From NCBI GenBank assembly GCA_037045355.1, contig JBAOHO010000012.1, positions 186,001 to 250,000 of the forward strand: DNA of 64,000 nucleotides, read 5' to 3'. Source of the DNA: Candidatus Nanopelagicales bacterium. GTDB taxonomy: Bacteria > Actinomycetota > Actinomycetes > S36-B12 > GCA-2699445. The position numbers and the translations under genes are program-made. This document shows, in pieces, positions 27,685 through 36,266 of this stretch (within the stretch, counting starts at the first letter, position 1; every line of letters begins with the position of its first letter). The notes beneath the pieces are model-generated. The model did no database searches, was not told where the DNA came from, and worked only from the letters and a program-made list of their open reading frames with translations.

Positions 27685-29739
27685 ATGGTCGTTCCGGTGT
27701 TCGATTCAGACTTCTCATTCGGGGTCGCTGCCTTCGCTCCCGGAGGTGGCACCGACGCGCCTGGCGTCCGGTCGGGTCCAGTCCCCGCTGTGGAGGTGTC
27801 ACGGGGCGAGATCGACGGGGCGTTCGCCCGGCTGATGTGGCTCGTGTCGCGTCCGGCGTGGACCCAGGCCGGGTGGTGGGACGCGGATGTTCGTGGTGAA
27901 GTGCGCGGATTGATGCTGCTTCCCGTGGGCCGCGAGTTGCACCGGCGGCTGGCGGAGTTGGCGATGATCGACCGTTCGGCGGGCTACCCCCGGGGGCGGT
28001 GCCCGCAGGTGCACACGTCGGTATCGAAGGACGAGATCCTGGGAGTGCCGGGCAGTCCGTGTGCCTGTCAGGTGGTGACGGCCGCAGCGTGGACTGCGGT
28101 CGCCTCCTGGGTCGCTGCAAAGGCCGATGAGTTCGTCGTCGATGTGGCCGGCGACCAGCCCCTGGAGGACCTACTGGTACCGGGTCGTCCTGAGTTGGGC
28201 GTCATGGTCGATCCGTGTATCGAGGAGCTCGCCCCGGCACTGCGAGTGTCGCCGGGTAGTGCCCGCCATCGCCTGGAGGGGATGCGGCGGGTGGCCGGGA
28301 TACCGGGGCTACGTGCGGCGGTGGCGAAGGGGCTGGTGGTGGGGTGGCACGCGCATCTCCTGGCCACAGATCTTCGGCATCTGCCCGAGGCGGAACGGGT
28401 CACGGTGGTCGCCACGCTCTTGGACCGGTTACGCCAGCGACGTGCTGCCGGGCTCCGCGAGTGGACCTTGACCGATCTGCGGTCCCAGGCCAAGCGCATC
28501 GCCGCGGGCTTGGATCTCGACCTCGCCGCTCGGCGCAAGCAGTGTCACCGAGACCGGGGAGTGCGGCTGCGCCTGCACGGTCAGGGTTCGGCCACCATCA
28601 GCGCCGACCTGACTGACGATGTGGCGACCCGGCTCTTCCGCCGGTTGACTGCGATCGCCCACGTCCTGGGTCCTGGCACTGACGGCGACGAGGGGCCACG
28701 CACCCTCGACCAGCGGCGAGCGGATGTGTTCACGGACTTGCTGCTGGCTCCTCCCACTCCGCCTCACGGTCCCGAGCCCAGCGACAGGATGGCGACTTCT
28801 GACGGCACGGAACCCATCGAAGGGCCCATCGAAAGGCGCATCGAAAGGACAGCGACCGCGGACCCGCCGCACGCCGGTGGCCTATCAGGGGGCGCGAGCC
28901 TACATCGTGGAGGGGACCAGCAACCTCCGGGGCATGCGCCGGATGGAGGGCATCCCCCGGGTGGAGATGGCCAGGGGTCGGCGAACCGCGTATTGGGCGC
29001 TGAGGTCGCCGTCGTGATCGACCTCGCCACGCTGCTGCGACTGGCAGAAAACCCTGGTGAGGTGTTGGGTTGCGGACCGGTCGCGGCTGACGTCGCTCGG
29101 GAATTGGCCGCCGACACGCGGTGGCGGGCGTGGATCACGACCACGACCACCGCGGGTACCCAGGTGATCGCCACCAGCCCCGGGACCTACCGTCCCACCG
29201 CGGCACTGTCGCGACTGATCCGTGCCCGAGAGCCGTACTGTCGCATGCCAGGATGCCGCAGTTCCCTCACTGACCTCGACCACGTGACTCCGTTCCCCGG
29301 TGGCCCGACCACCGAGGAGAATCTCGGACCTCTTTGTCGTCGGCACCATCGGCTCAAGACCCATACGCGATGGAGGCAACAAGCCCCTATCGACCATGCA
29401 GACAGCGATAGCGGTGGCCCAGGCTGTGGTCCGCCCCAGGTACCTGTCCCCACGACCAGACCCAGCGGCACCGGTCCCGACCCGGGTCCCGCTCGTGAGA
29501 CCAGTCCCACCCTTGACTCTGGTCCTCACTCCAGCCCGGACGTTGGTTACGGTCCCAACCCCCACCCCAACCCCAACGCTGGCTCCGGTCCTGACTCCAG
29601 CGCCGACGTCACTCCAGAGATTGCGTCCAATCCGAACCCCACCGCAGGTCCGCACCCCGGCGCCGCCCCAGTCGGATGGATCTGGACCACGCCAAGCGGC
29701 ATCTCCTATCGGGACGAGCCCGAGTCCCCGCTCCCCTGA
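27685..29739 (+). CDS. DUF222 / 13E12-type protein with C-terminal HNH endonuclease domain
   Basis: Member of the actinobacterial 13E12 repeat family. 684 residues, ATG 27685. A long helical DUF222 region (RLMWLVSRPAW to RLFRRLTAIAHVLG) is interrupted by a low-complexity stretch at about 355-440 (repeated EGPIERRIER), followed by IDLATLLRLAENPGEVLGCG and an HNH motif: CRMPGCRSSLTDLDHVTPF, TEENLGPLCRRHHRLKTH, with two Cys pairs and catalytic His. The last 110 residues are Pro/Asn/Ser-rich degenerate repeats (NPHPNPNAGSGPD) unlike a folded domain. Function unknown; the family is often multicopy and suspected of mobility, but no inverted repeats or intron features are visible here. Confidence 0.87.
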   Translation: MVVPVFDSDFSFGVAAFAPGGGTDAPGVRSGPVPAVEVSRGEIDGAFARLMWLVSRPAWTQAGWWDADVRGEVRGLMLLPVGRELHRRLAELAMIDRSAGYPRGRCPQVHTSVSKDEILGVPGSPCACQVVTAAAWTAVASWVAAKADEFVVDVAGDQPLEDLLVPGRPELGVMVDPCIEELAPALRVSPGSARHRLEGMRRVAGIPGLRAAVAKGLVVGWHAHLLATDLRHLPEAERVTVVATLLDRLRQRRAAGLREWTLTDLRSQAKRIAAGLDLDLAARRKQCHRDRGVRLRLHGQGSATISADLTDDVATRLFRRLTAIAHVLGPGTDGDEGPRTLDQRRADVFTDLLLAPPTPPHGPEPSDRMATSDGTEPIEGPIERRIERTATADPPHAGGLSGGASLHRGGDQQPPGHAPDGGHPPGGDGQGSANRVLGAEVAVVIDLATLLRLAENPGEVLGCGPVAADVARELAADTRWRAWITTTTTAGTQVIATSPGTYRPTAALSRLIRAREPYCRMPGCRSSLTDLDHVTPFPGGPTTEENLGPLCRRHHRLKTHTRWRQQAPIDHADSDSGGPGCGPPQVPVPTTRPSGTGPDPGPARETSPTLDSGPHSSPDVGYGPNPHPNPNAGSGPDSSADVTPEIASNPNPTAGPHPGAAPVGWIWTTPSGISYRDEPESPLP

Positions 29740-29807
29740 ATATCGGCGTCCGGGTCGGACCCGGAGCTGTGGCACGATCGAAAGAGCCCATTACGTCCGG
29801 AGCCGCC

Positions 29808-31277
29808 ATGAGCACCACTGCCGCAACACCGGAGTTCGCCGCAACACCGGAGTTCGCCTCGACCCTGGACCGCATCGCCGACTCCCGCCGCCGGTCCGCG
29901 GGGCTGAGATCACCGCATCGAACCGATCTCGACTATCCACCGGGTCCCCCGATGAGCCAAGTGTGGCGCCAGTTGTTGCGCGGTGAAGTTCCCTCCATCG
30001 GGTTCTTCACGGGAATGACCGGCTACGGTCCCGTAGCTCACGTGCGAATGCCGCGCGCCGACATGTTTTTCCTCAACGACCCAGACCTGATCTGGGAGGT
30101 CTTCGTCAATCAGCCCACGATGAAGGGTTTCGGGCTCCAGGCCGCCCGCCCGATCGTAGGCGACGGGATCTTGACCAGTGAGGGTGACAAGCACAAAGCG
30201 CATCGCGCCATGGTGCAACCGGCCTTCACAGGCCGCCAGATCGCCGGCTACGGAAGCGACATGCAGTTGGCGGTTGCCGACCTGAACGACCGCTGGCGGA
30301 ACCGCTACGACCAAGGCGACACCGCGCTGTCGGTGACCGAGGAGATGTCAGCGTTGACGCTCGACATCGTCGGCCGGACCTTGTTCGGACTGGACCTCGC
30401 CGCGGTCAGTGACGAGATCGGACCGGCGCTGTCGGACGCCCTCGAGGTGTTCACCTTGACGGTCAATCCGAAGTGGGAGCTGTTGAGCCGGTATCCCAGC
30501 GGTCCCCGCCGACGCCTCACCCGAGCAGTCGACCAGATGGACACGGTGGTGGCGACCATGATCCGTGACAAACGAATCGCGGTAGCTGCCGGCACACCGG
30601 CGTCGGACATGATGACCGCTCTGGTCACTGCGCGGGACCCGGAAACGGGAGCTGAGTTGACCGACGACGAGATTCGCGATGAGGCGCTCACGCTGGTCTT
30701 GGCCGGGCACGAGACGACCGCGATGCTGCTCACCTGGACGTGGCTGCTACTGTTCGCGAACCCGCGGTGGAAGGCCTGGGTGGCGCCCGAGTGGGACTCC
30801 GTCCCAAACCCGTCCGTGGCGGACATCCCAGGCCTGCCCCGCACCCGCGCGGTGTTGGCCGAGACACTTCGTCTTCGCCCTCCGGCATGGGTCCTCGACC
30901 GGATCGCGCTGGAGGATCTCGATCTCGGGTCCGTCGTGATCCCTGCGGGTTCGGTAATCCTGGCCAGCCAATACACCATGCACCGCGACCCGAGATTCTG
31001 GTCGGACGCGCAAGAGTTCCGTCCCGACCGTTGGCTGACCCCGGATGGTTCGTTCACCGAGAAGATCGCTCCTCGGGGAGCGTGGTTCCCGTTCGGGTTC
31101 GCAGCCCGCAAATGTATCGGGGACCGATTCGCCCTCACCGAAGCGACGCTGGCATTGGCCGGACTCGGACGGCGCTGGCACATCGTCCCGACCGCACCGG
31201 GAGACATCGAACCGGTTCCCAGCGTCACACTGAGGCCTTCGACGGCGGTTCCCGCACGGATCAGGTTGCGCGCCTGA
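29808..31277 (+). CDS. Cytochrome P450
   Basis: Heme monooxygenase, 489 residues, ATG 29808. The N-terminus carries an exact 18-bp duplication (ATPEFAATPEFA). Motifs: I-helix LVLAGHETTAMLL with acid-Thr pair replaced by His-Glu-Thr-Thr (usual AGxET form), K-helix ETLRLRPP (Glu-X2-Arg), and heme loop WFPFGFAARKCIGDRFAL with Cys436. The length and AGHETTA/PFGxxxRxCxG forms resemble CYP102/CYP110-like fatty-acid or hydrocarbon hydroxylases, which is inference. The ABC1-kinase gene follows without a gap (TGA then GTG), so both are probably one operon. No ferredoxin or reductase gene is adjacent. Confidence 0.91.
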   Translation: MSTTAATPEFAATPEFASTLDRIADSRRRSAGLRSPHRTDLDYPPGPPMSQVWRQLLRGEVPSIGFFTGMTGYGPVAHVRMPRADMFFLNDPDLIWEVFVNQPTMKGFGLQAARPIVGDGILTSEGDKHKAHRAMVQPAFTGRQIAGYGSDMQLAVADLNDRWRNRYDQGDTALSVTEEMSALTLDIVGRTLFGLDLAAVSDEIGPALSDALEVFTLTVNPKWELLSRYPSGPRRRLTRAVDQMDTVVATMIRDKRIAVAAGTPASDMMTALVTARDPETGAELTDDEIRDEALTLVLAGHETTAMLLTWTWLLLFANPRWKAWVAPEWDSVPNPSVADIPGLPRTRAVLAETLRLRPPAWVLDRIALEDLDLGSVVIPAGSVILASQYTMHRDPRFWSDAQEFRPDRWLTPDGSFTEKIAPRGAWFPFGFAARKCIGDRFALTEATLALAGLGRRWHIVPTAPGDIEPVPSVTLRPSTAVPARIRLRA

Positions 31278-32642
31278 GTGACTGCCCCGGCCGATCCGGA
31301 TAATGGCGGCGTGACCCTTTCCACGTCCCGGTTCGGTCGTGCCATCCGAATCAGCGGACTGCCGGTACGCGCTCTGGCTCGGACCGCCCGCATCGAGTTC
31401 GCCCGGTTGACCGGGGGCGACCGCGCCGCCCTGCAGCGACAGGCCCGAAGCGCCACAGCCGCTGACACGCGCCGAGTCCTGGGTGAGCTCAAGGGTGGCG
31501 CGCTGAAAGTGGGTCAGATGCTGTCCACCGTCGACGCGCTCCTGCCCCAGGATCCGGACGGTTCGTGGCAGGTCGCGTTGGCCGCTCTGCAGCAGGACAA
31601 CCCGGCCCTGGCTTTCGATGAGGTCGAACCGGTCCTGCGTCGCGACCTCGGCTCCCACTGGCGTTCGCTGTTCCGCGATTTCGACGAAACGACGGCTGCG
31701 GCTGCGTCCATCGGGCAGGTGCACCGGGCCACGTGGGCCGACGGCACCGAAGTCGCGGTCAAGATCCAGTACCCAGGCGTCGCCGAGGCGATGGCCGCCG
31801 ACGTGAGGTCCTTGTCCACCGCGTTGCGGGTGACGTCGGTAGTCGCCCGTGGTGTCGCGATGCCCCCACTGATCGCCGAACTGCGGACCCGTCTGGGTGA
31901 GGAGTTGGACTATCGGCGTGAAGGACGGCACCAGGCGGCGTTCGCCCGGGAATATCGCGACGACTGCGAGTTCGTAGTGCCCCCTGTCCGCCTGGCCACG
32001 CCACGGGTACTGGTGTCGGATTGGTTGTCCGGTGAGCCGTTCGCCGCTGTCGCCCGCACGGGAAACCGCCACCAACGCGACCGTGCCGGTGAGCTCTACC
32101 AACGGTTCTTCCTCACTTCTCCGACTCGCGTCGGTCTGCTGCACACGGATCCACATCCCGGCAACTTCCGGCTGCTGGAGGATAGCCGGCTGGGGGTCCT
32201 GGACTTCGGGTCCGTGCTCGTCACGCCTGGTGGACTGCCGGACACATTCGGAGGATTGATCGGGGCCATGCTCGCGGGTGACCCGGCGGCAGTCGAGGCC
32301 CGCTTGCGGTCCGACGGGTTTGTCGCTTCCGGGGTGTCGATCGAGATCGAGAAGTTGGTCGACTACCTCGGGCCCTTCACCGAACCCGCACGCCACGAGG
32401 TATTCCACTACTCCCGGCAGTGGCTGCGCGAGCAGTTCAATCGGGTCAACGACCCGCGCAATCCCGACTTCACCGTTGCGCTGCGCTTGAACATGCCGGC
32501 CGAACAGCTGTTCACGCACCGGGTCTGGCTCGGACTTGTCGGCGTGCTGAGCGGACTGGACGCGACGGTGGTTGTGCGCCCCGAGCTGGAAGCTCACCTG
32601 CCGGGCTTCGCAGCCGCCATCGCAGCCGGTCGGCCCGATTGA
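31278..32642 (+). CDS. ABC1/UbiB-family atypical kinase
   Basis: Protein-kinase-like ADCK/UbiB family protein, 454 residues. GTG 31278 follows the P450 stop directly; a second GTG at 31311 is possible. Family marks: the KxGQ motif in GELKGGALKVGQMLSTVD, the Ala-rich loop TAAAASIGQVHRATW replacing the glycine loop, the VAIK-type Lys in VAVKIQYPGV, EELDYRREG, catalytic HTDPHPGNF and metal-binding VLDFGSV. UbiB proteins support isoprenoid quinone biosynthesis by an ATPase activity; the role in Actinomycetota is less clear. Pairing with the P450 suggests a lipid or terpenoid substrate, an inference. Confidence 0.88.
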   Translation: MTAPADPDNGGVTLSTSRFGRAIRISGLPVRALARTARIEFARLTGGDRAALQRQARSATAADTRRVLGELKGGALKVGQMLSTVDALLPQDPDGSWQVALAALQQDNPALAFDEVEPVLRRDLGSHWRSLFRDFDETTAAAASIGQVHRATWADGTEVAVKIQYPGVAEAMAADVRSLSTALRVTSVVARGVAMPPLIAELRTRLGEELDYRREGRHQAAFAREYRDDCEFVVPPVRLATPRVLVSDWLSGEPFAAVARTGNRHQRDRAGELYQRFFLTSPTRVGLLHTDPHPGNFRLLEDSRLGVLDFGSVLVTPGGLPDTFGGLIGAMLAGDPAAVEARLRSDGFVASGVSIEIEKLVDYLGPFTEPARHEVFHYSRQWLREQFNRVNDPRNPDFTVALRLNMPAEQLFTHRVWLGLVGVLSGLDATVVVRPELEAHLPGFAAAIAAGRPD

Positions 32643-32652
32643 GTTGCGGACG

Positions 32653-33489
32653 TCAGTCTGGGTGCGGCACCCAGTTGAACTCGTCAGGGTTGGGTCCCGT
32701 GCGCTCCCCGCGGTCCAACGCACTGATCGCGGCCATGTCGGAGTCCGTCAAACGGAAGTCGAAGATGTCGAGGTTCTCCGCCATGCCCTGAGGGCGGCTC
32801 GACTTGGGGAACACGATGTCACCGCGTTGAACGTGCCAACGCAGCACCACCTGCGCGGTGGTGCGCCCCAGTCTCTCGGCGATCGCCGAGATGACGGGGT
32901 CGGTCAGGACCCGGCCGCGCGCGATGGGTGACCACGCCTGCGTGGCGATTCCGTGAACCGCGTTGAAACTCCGCAGCTTGTCCTGGGTCAGGTACGGGTG
33001 GACCTCGATCTGATTCACGGCTGGCACCACCACGCAACTGCCGAGCACCAGCTGCAAATGCCGCTCGTGGAAGTTCGACACCCCGATGGCCCGCACCCGA
33101 CCTGAGGCATACATCGCCTCCATCGCCGCCCAGGTAGTGGTGAAATCACCGACCGCGGGCAGTGGCCAGTGGATCAGGAACAGGTCGAGCACGTCCAGCC
33201 CGAGGATGTCCATCGTGCGATCGAAAGCGCGCAGTGCGACCTCCGGTTCGTGGTAACCGTTGTTGAGCTTGCTGGTGATGAACACCTCGGATCGAGGCAG
33301 ACCCGACTCCCGCACTGCCTCGCCGACACCGCGCTCATTGCCGTACATCTGAGCGGTATCGACGTGTCGGTAGCCGATGTCGAAAGCAGCCAGAACCATG
33401 TCCCGCGTCACCGTCGGGTCGATCTTGAAGACCCCGAACCCCAGCTGCGGGATCGTGACCCCGTTGTTCAAGGTGATGTCCGGCGTCAT
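32653..33489 (-). CDS. Aldo/keto reductase
   Basis: NADPH-dependent reductase of the AKR superfamily, 278 residues, close to 2,5-diketo-gluconate reductase-like members. Catalytic tetrad in order: Asp in GYRHVDTAQMYGNE, the Tyr of the same motif, Lys in VFITSKLNN and His in DLFLIHWPLP. IGVSNFHERHL, VNQIEVHPYL, QAWSPIARG and FPKSSRPQGMAENLDIFDF complete the barrel and cofactor loop. ATG 33489; the gene lies ten bases downstream of the small PGPGW gene on the same strand and converges with the ABC1 gene. Physiological substrate not readable. Confidence 0.93.
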   Translation of the reverse strand: MTPDITLNNGVTIPQLGFGVFKIDPTVTRDMVLAAFDIGYRHVDTAQMYGNERGVGEAVRESGLPRSEVFITSKLNNGYHEPEVALRAFDRTMDILGLDVLDLFLIHWPLPAVGDFTTTWAAMEAMYASGRVRAIGVSNFHERHLQLVLGSCVVVPAVNQIEVHPYLTQDKLRSFNAVHGIATQAWSPIARGRVLTDPVISAIAERLGRTTAQVVLRWHVQRGDIVFPKSSRPQGMAENLDIFDFRLTDSDMAAISALDRGERTGPNPDEFNWVPHPD

Positions 33490-33499
33490 GGCACTCCGA

Positions 33500-33838
33500 T
33501 CAGGGGCGGTGAACGAACCACCACCATGCCGCGACCCCCACCGCGACCGCCACCCAGACGGCCATCACGACGATCCACGGCGTCGGAATTCGGCCGATCC
33601 AGCCCTTGGCCAATGCCGTGGCTTGGTGACCACGCTCCATGAGGTTGGCAGCCCAGACGAACTCGCTGGACAGGATCGCGATACCGGCGATCACGAAGGG
33701 AAGCGTGAAGGGGCCCGGCAGGATGATCAGGACACCACCGATCGCGATCAGGGTGAAGCCGATCGTCAGGACCACGGACTTCCGGATAGGCCGCGGGACC
33801 GAGCGCCAGCGCGCCAGCAGGGTCTCACGCATGCCCAT
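33500..33838 (-). CDS. Small PGPGW-like transmembrane protein (TIGR02611 type)
   Basis: 112-residue membrane protein of unknown function. A basic N-terminus (RWRSVPRPIRKS) is followed by a hairpin of two helices, VVLTIGFTLIAIGGVLIILPG and FTLPFVIAGIAILSSEFVWA, with the family Pro-Gly-Pro turn, then a third helix PWIVVMAVWVAVAVGVAAWWW near the end. The next gene upstream on the strand is the L,D-transpeptidase, 18 bases away, so the pair may be co-transcribed. Confidence 0.75.
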   Translation of the reverse strand: MGMRETLLARWRSVPRPIRKSVVLTIGFTLIAIGGVLIILPGPFTLPFVIAGIAILSSEFVWAANLMERGHQATALAKGWIGRIPTPWIVVMAVWVAVAVGVAAWWWFVHRP

Positions 33839-33856
33839 TACCTCCGTCGGGACCGG

Positions 33857-35125
33857 TCAGGCCTTGGAGTTGGCCTTCCAGTCCTTCCAGGAGATGTTCC
33901 ACGGGCCGCCGGTGCCATTCCAGGTCTCCATGGAGCGGCTACTGCCGGTCGTCACCACCGGATCGCCGACCATGAGGTTGTAGTACATCCATTCACCGTC
34001 GGCGTAGGTCAGGTTGGTGCAGCCATGACTGGTGTTGACCGCGCCGACGTTTCCGTTCCAAGGCGCCGCATGCAGGTATTCACCGGTGTCGGTGATCCTC
34101 ATGGCGAACGGGACCTGGAGGTCGTAGAACTCGTCGGTGACGCCTTCGTTGGTCATGCGCACGACCTCGTTGCGGTCCATGACCACCTTGATGCCCGAGC
34201 GGGTGTCGAATCCGGGTCGACCGCCACTGACCCCACCCGTTCGGATGGTCTTGCCGTTCTTCTCGACGTCGTAACTGTGGTCGGCGAGATCGACGTTGAC
34301 GATCATCTCGCGGCCAGTACTCCACTTCGTGCTCACGTCAGATGATGCCCACTTGTCGTCGGTCACCGGGACACCGGAGAGGTCGGCATCGACCTTGATC
34401 GTGCTGTTGGCCGGCCAGAAGTCCTGGCCTCGGTACATGACGGTCTGATCGTCCAACCACGACCACACGCCGTCCGCCGGCTCGCCGTCGACCGTGACAG
34501 TCAGGGCTTCCTGGACGTCTTCCTTGCGGTAGACCGGCTCCTCGAAAGTGAGAGAGACGGGCATCCCGACGCCGTACTTGCCGCCCTCGGGGCTCAACCA
34601 GGCGTCGACGGTCTCATCGTCAGTGGCGTCACGGACCGTCCACTTCTTCGTCCAGGTGCGCAACCCGTCGGCGCCGTTGGTTTCCAGGCTGAGTCGGTAG
34701 GTGCGACCCGGTTCCAGTTTCGGAGTGACCACCTTGCGACGGGTGGACTCGATCTCGATGTCCTGCCCGGCGCTGACGAGTTCGGCCGTGACGATCGCGC
34801 CGTTGCCGACCGTGGCCTCAGCCGGCCGGCCCGGGTCGGCCGGGACCGAGAACAGGACCCGGGTCGGCGGCGGCGCGACGGCGGACGTCGCGGCGATGTC
34901 GGTGGCCTCGGGTGCGGTGGCAGAGCATGCGGCCAGCAACAGTGTGACGGCGGCCAGGGCGGCGGGGGGCCCGAGTCTCGGTGAGCGTCCGGATCCGGAT
35001 GACCTCCCGGACGTCAATGACCGGCCGGGTCCCAGGGGCCTCCCGGACCTCAGGGGCCTCCCGGACCTCAGGGGCCTCCCGAATCTCATTGGCCTAGTGT
35101 GCGTCATCACCTGCCGATTGGTCAC
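33857..35125 (-). CDS. L,D-transpeptidase lipoprotein (LdtMt2-like, YkuD domain)
   Basis: Cell-wall enzyme that makes 3-3 cross-links in peptidoglycan, anchored outside the membrane. The N-terminus has an Arg-rich tail with repeats (RPLRSGRPLRSGRPLGPGR), then a signal with lipobox TLLLAACSAT. Two Ig-like domains follow (PVSLTFEEPVYRKEDV, DDQTVMYRGQDFWPA), then the YkuD domain: VNVDLADHSYDVEKNGK, HAAPWNGNVGAVNTSHGCTN with catalytic His and Cys, and the short Trp-rich C-terminal tail (WNISWKDWKANSKA) typical of mycobacterial LdtMt2. GTG 35125 or ATG 35107 can start it; neither has a strong ribosome binding site. Confidence 0.9.
   Translation of the reverse strand: MTNRQVMTHTRPMRFGRPLRSGRPLRSGRPLGPGRSLTSGRSSGSGRSPRLGPPAALAAVTLLLAACSATAPEATDIAATSAVAPPPTRVLFSVPADPGRPAEATVGNGAIVTAELVSAGQDIEIESTRRKVVTPKLEPGRTYRLSLETNGADGLRTWTKKWTVRDATDDETVDAWLSPEGGKYGVGMPVSLTFEEPVYRKEDVQEALTVTVDGEPADGVWSWLDDQTVMYRGQDFWPANSTIKVDADLSGVPVTDDKWASSDVSTKWSTGREMIVNVDLADHSYDVEKNGKTIRTGGVSGGRPGFDTRSGIKVVMDRNEVVRMTNEGVTDEFYDLQVPFAMRITDTGEYLHAAPWNGNVGAVNTSHGCTNLTYADGEWMYYNLMVGDPVVTTGSSRSMETWNGTGGPWNISWKDWKANSKA
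35037..35090. repeat. 18-bp tandem repeat at the L,D-transpeptidase 5' end
   Basis: Two exact copies of GGCCTCCCGGACCTCAGG (35037-35054, 35055-35072) and a third diverged copy to 35090 encode the RPLRSG repeats. A separate 20-bp duplication (35133-35152, 35153-35172, core GCGGCGTGTATCGGCTCC) lies just upstream of the start, between this gene and the patatin gene. Confidence 0.87.
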
Positions 35126-35196
35126 TATCCCTGCGGCGTGTATCGGCTCCCCGCGGCGTGTATCGGCTCCCTTCCGGCGGCGGGACCCGAGGGGCG

Positions 35197-36123
35197 TCAG
35201 CCGCCGGACCAGAAAGCGCGGATTCGACCGGTGTCCGCCTGGGCCTGCCGGGCGCCCATCGCCATCGCATCGGGCACAGTGCGCGGATCCATGAGCGTGG
35301 TCAGGTCCGCGTGCTCAGGACCCACGGTGAGAACTTCCGTGCCGCTGGCCGCCAGCGCCTCGAGCTCAGCCTGATAGGCGCCCGGGCGCTGGGTCAGGCC
35401 CCCGGGCCGGGGCCCGAGATCGCGAAACGCCTCGCTCAGGGACAGCACGAAGGCCCGTTTTGTCCCGGCGACGAGGTCGGTGTGGATTCCCGATCCGGAC
35501 ACCCCGCCATCCATGCAGTACCGATCGTGGATCAACTGAGGGGCGAACAACCCCGGGACGGTTCCACTCGCCGCGGCGGCCACGGGAATCGGAACACCTG
35601 CACGATGGTCGATCACCAGTCGTTCCCCGCTGTAGGCGTCGACCGTCGTGATCCGCAGTGAGGCTGCGGGCCATCGGCGCCGACCGATCATCAAGGTGGC
35701 GGTACGACGCATGTTCGCCGCGGGGGCGGCTGCTGCCGCGAGTGCCGCACGACCGATGGCCTGAACGGTCGGCGGTTCCGCGTTGTCAGCGGTGCGGAAC
35801 AGATCGAGCGCCCGGTTCTGGCTGGGCTTGAGGTTGCCCGCCGGCGCCAGGGCGCTCACCAGTCCGGGTGCGTGCGACAGTAGTTCGACGGTGCGCGCGA
35901 AACGGCCCAGGCCCCCGCTGGTGTAGATGGCCGCAATCATCGACCCGGCCGAAGTACCCACGACGCGTTCGGCGCGGGTCAGGTCGACGCCCGCCCGCGC
36001 CAGGGTGTTGAGGTACGACACCTGCCAGGCGATGAAGAAGATCCCGCCGCCCCCGAGGACCAGGCCCCGCCTGGTTCCCGCGCCGTACCGTGCCTCGAAG
36101 TCGATGGGCAGCGGCAGATCCAC
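35197..36123 (-). CDS. Patatin-like phospholipase
   Basis: Lipid acyl hydrolase with a Ser-Asp dyad, 308 residues, GTG 36123. Visible: glycine-rich oxyanion loop GLVLGGGGIFFIAWQ, nucleophile motif VGTSAGSMIAA (Gly-X-Ser-X-Gly) and the Asp motif CMDGGVSGSG (Asp-Gly-Gly), with PVAAAASGTVPGLFAPQ between. No signal peptide, so cytoplasmic. The oxyanion loop lacks the Arg found in many patatins, as in other actinobacterial members. It is divergent from plsB with about 143 bases between, a lipid-related neighbour. Confidence 0.9.
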   Translation of the reverse strand: MDLPLPIDFEARYGAGTRRGLVLGGGGIFFIAWQVSYLNTLARAGVDLTRAERVVGTSAGSMIAAIYTSGGLGRFARTVELLSHAPGLVSALAPAGNLKPSQNRALDLFRTADNAEPPTVQAIGRAALAAAAAPAANMRRTATLMIGRRRWPAASLRITTVDAYSGERLVIDHRAGVPIPVAAAASGTVPGLFAPQLIHDRYCMDGGVSGSGIHTDLVAGTKRAFVLSLSEAFRDLGPRPGGLTQRPGAYQAELEALAASGTEVLTVGPEHADLTTLMDPRTVPDAMAMGARQAQADTGRIRAFWSGG

Positions 36124-36266
36124 GGGCTCAACGGTAGAGGATGGCGGCGCCGGGGGGCGCGGTCGCTATCCGGGTACACGTCTCGAGGTCAGGTGCCACC
36201 CGGGCTGTCGTCGGGCATCAGGTGCCCCTCGTTACTAGCGTGGCCGGGTAACCCCTGGGAGGACCC

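Noticed and set aside
30747..32723. A 658-codon minus-strand open frame over the P450 and ABC1 genes
   Set aside because: No family features; both genes on the other strand have all their motifs.
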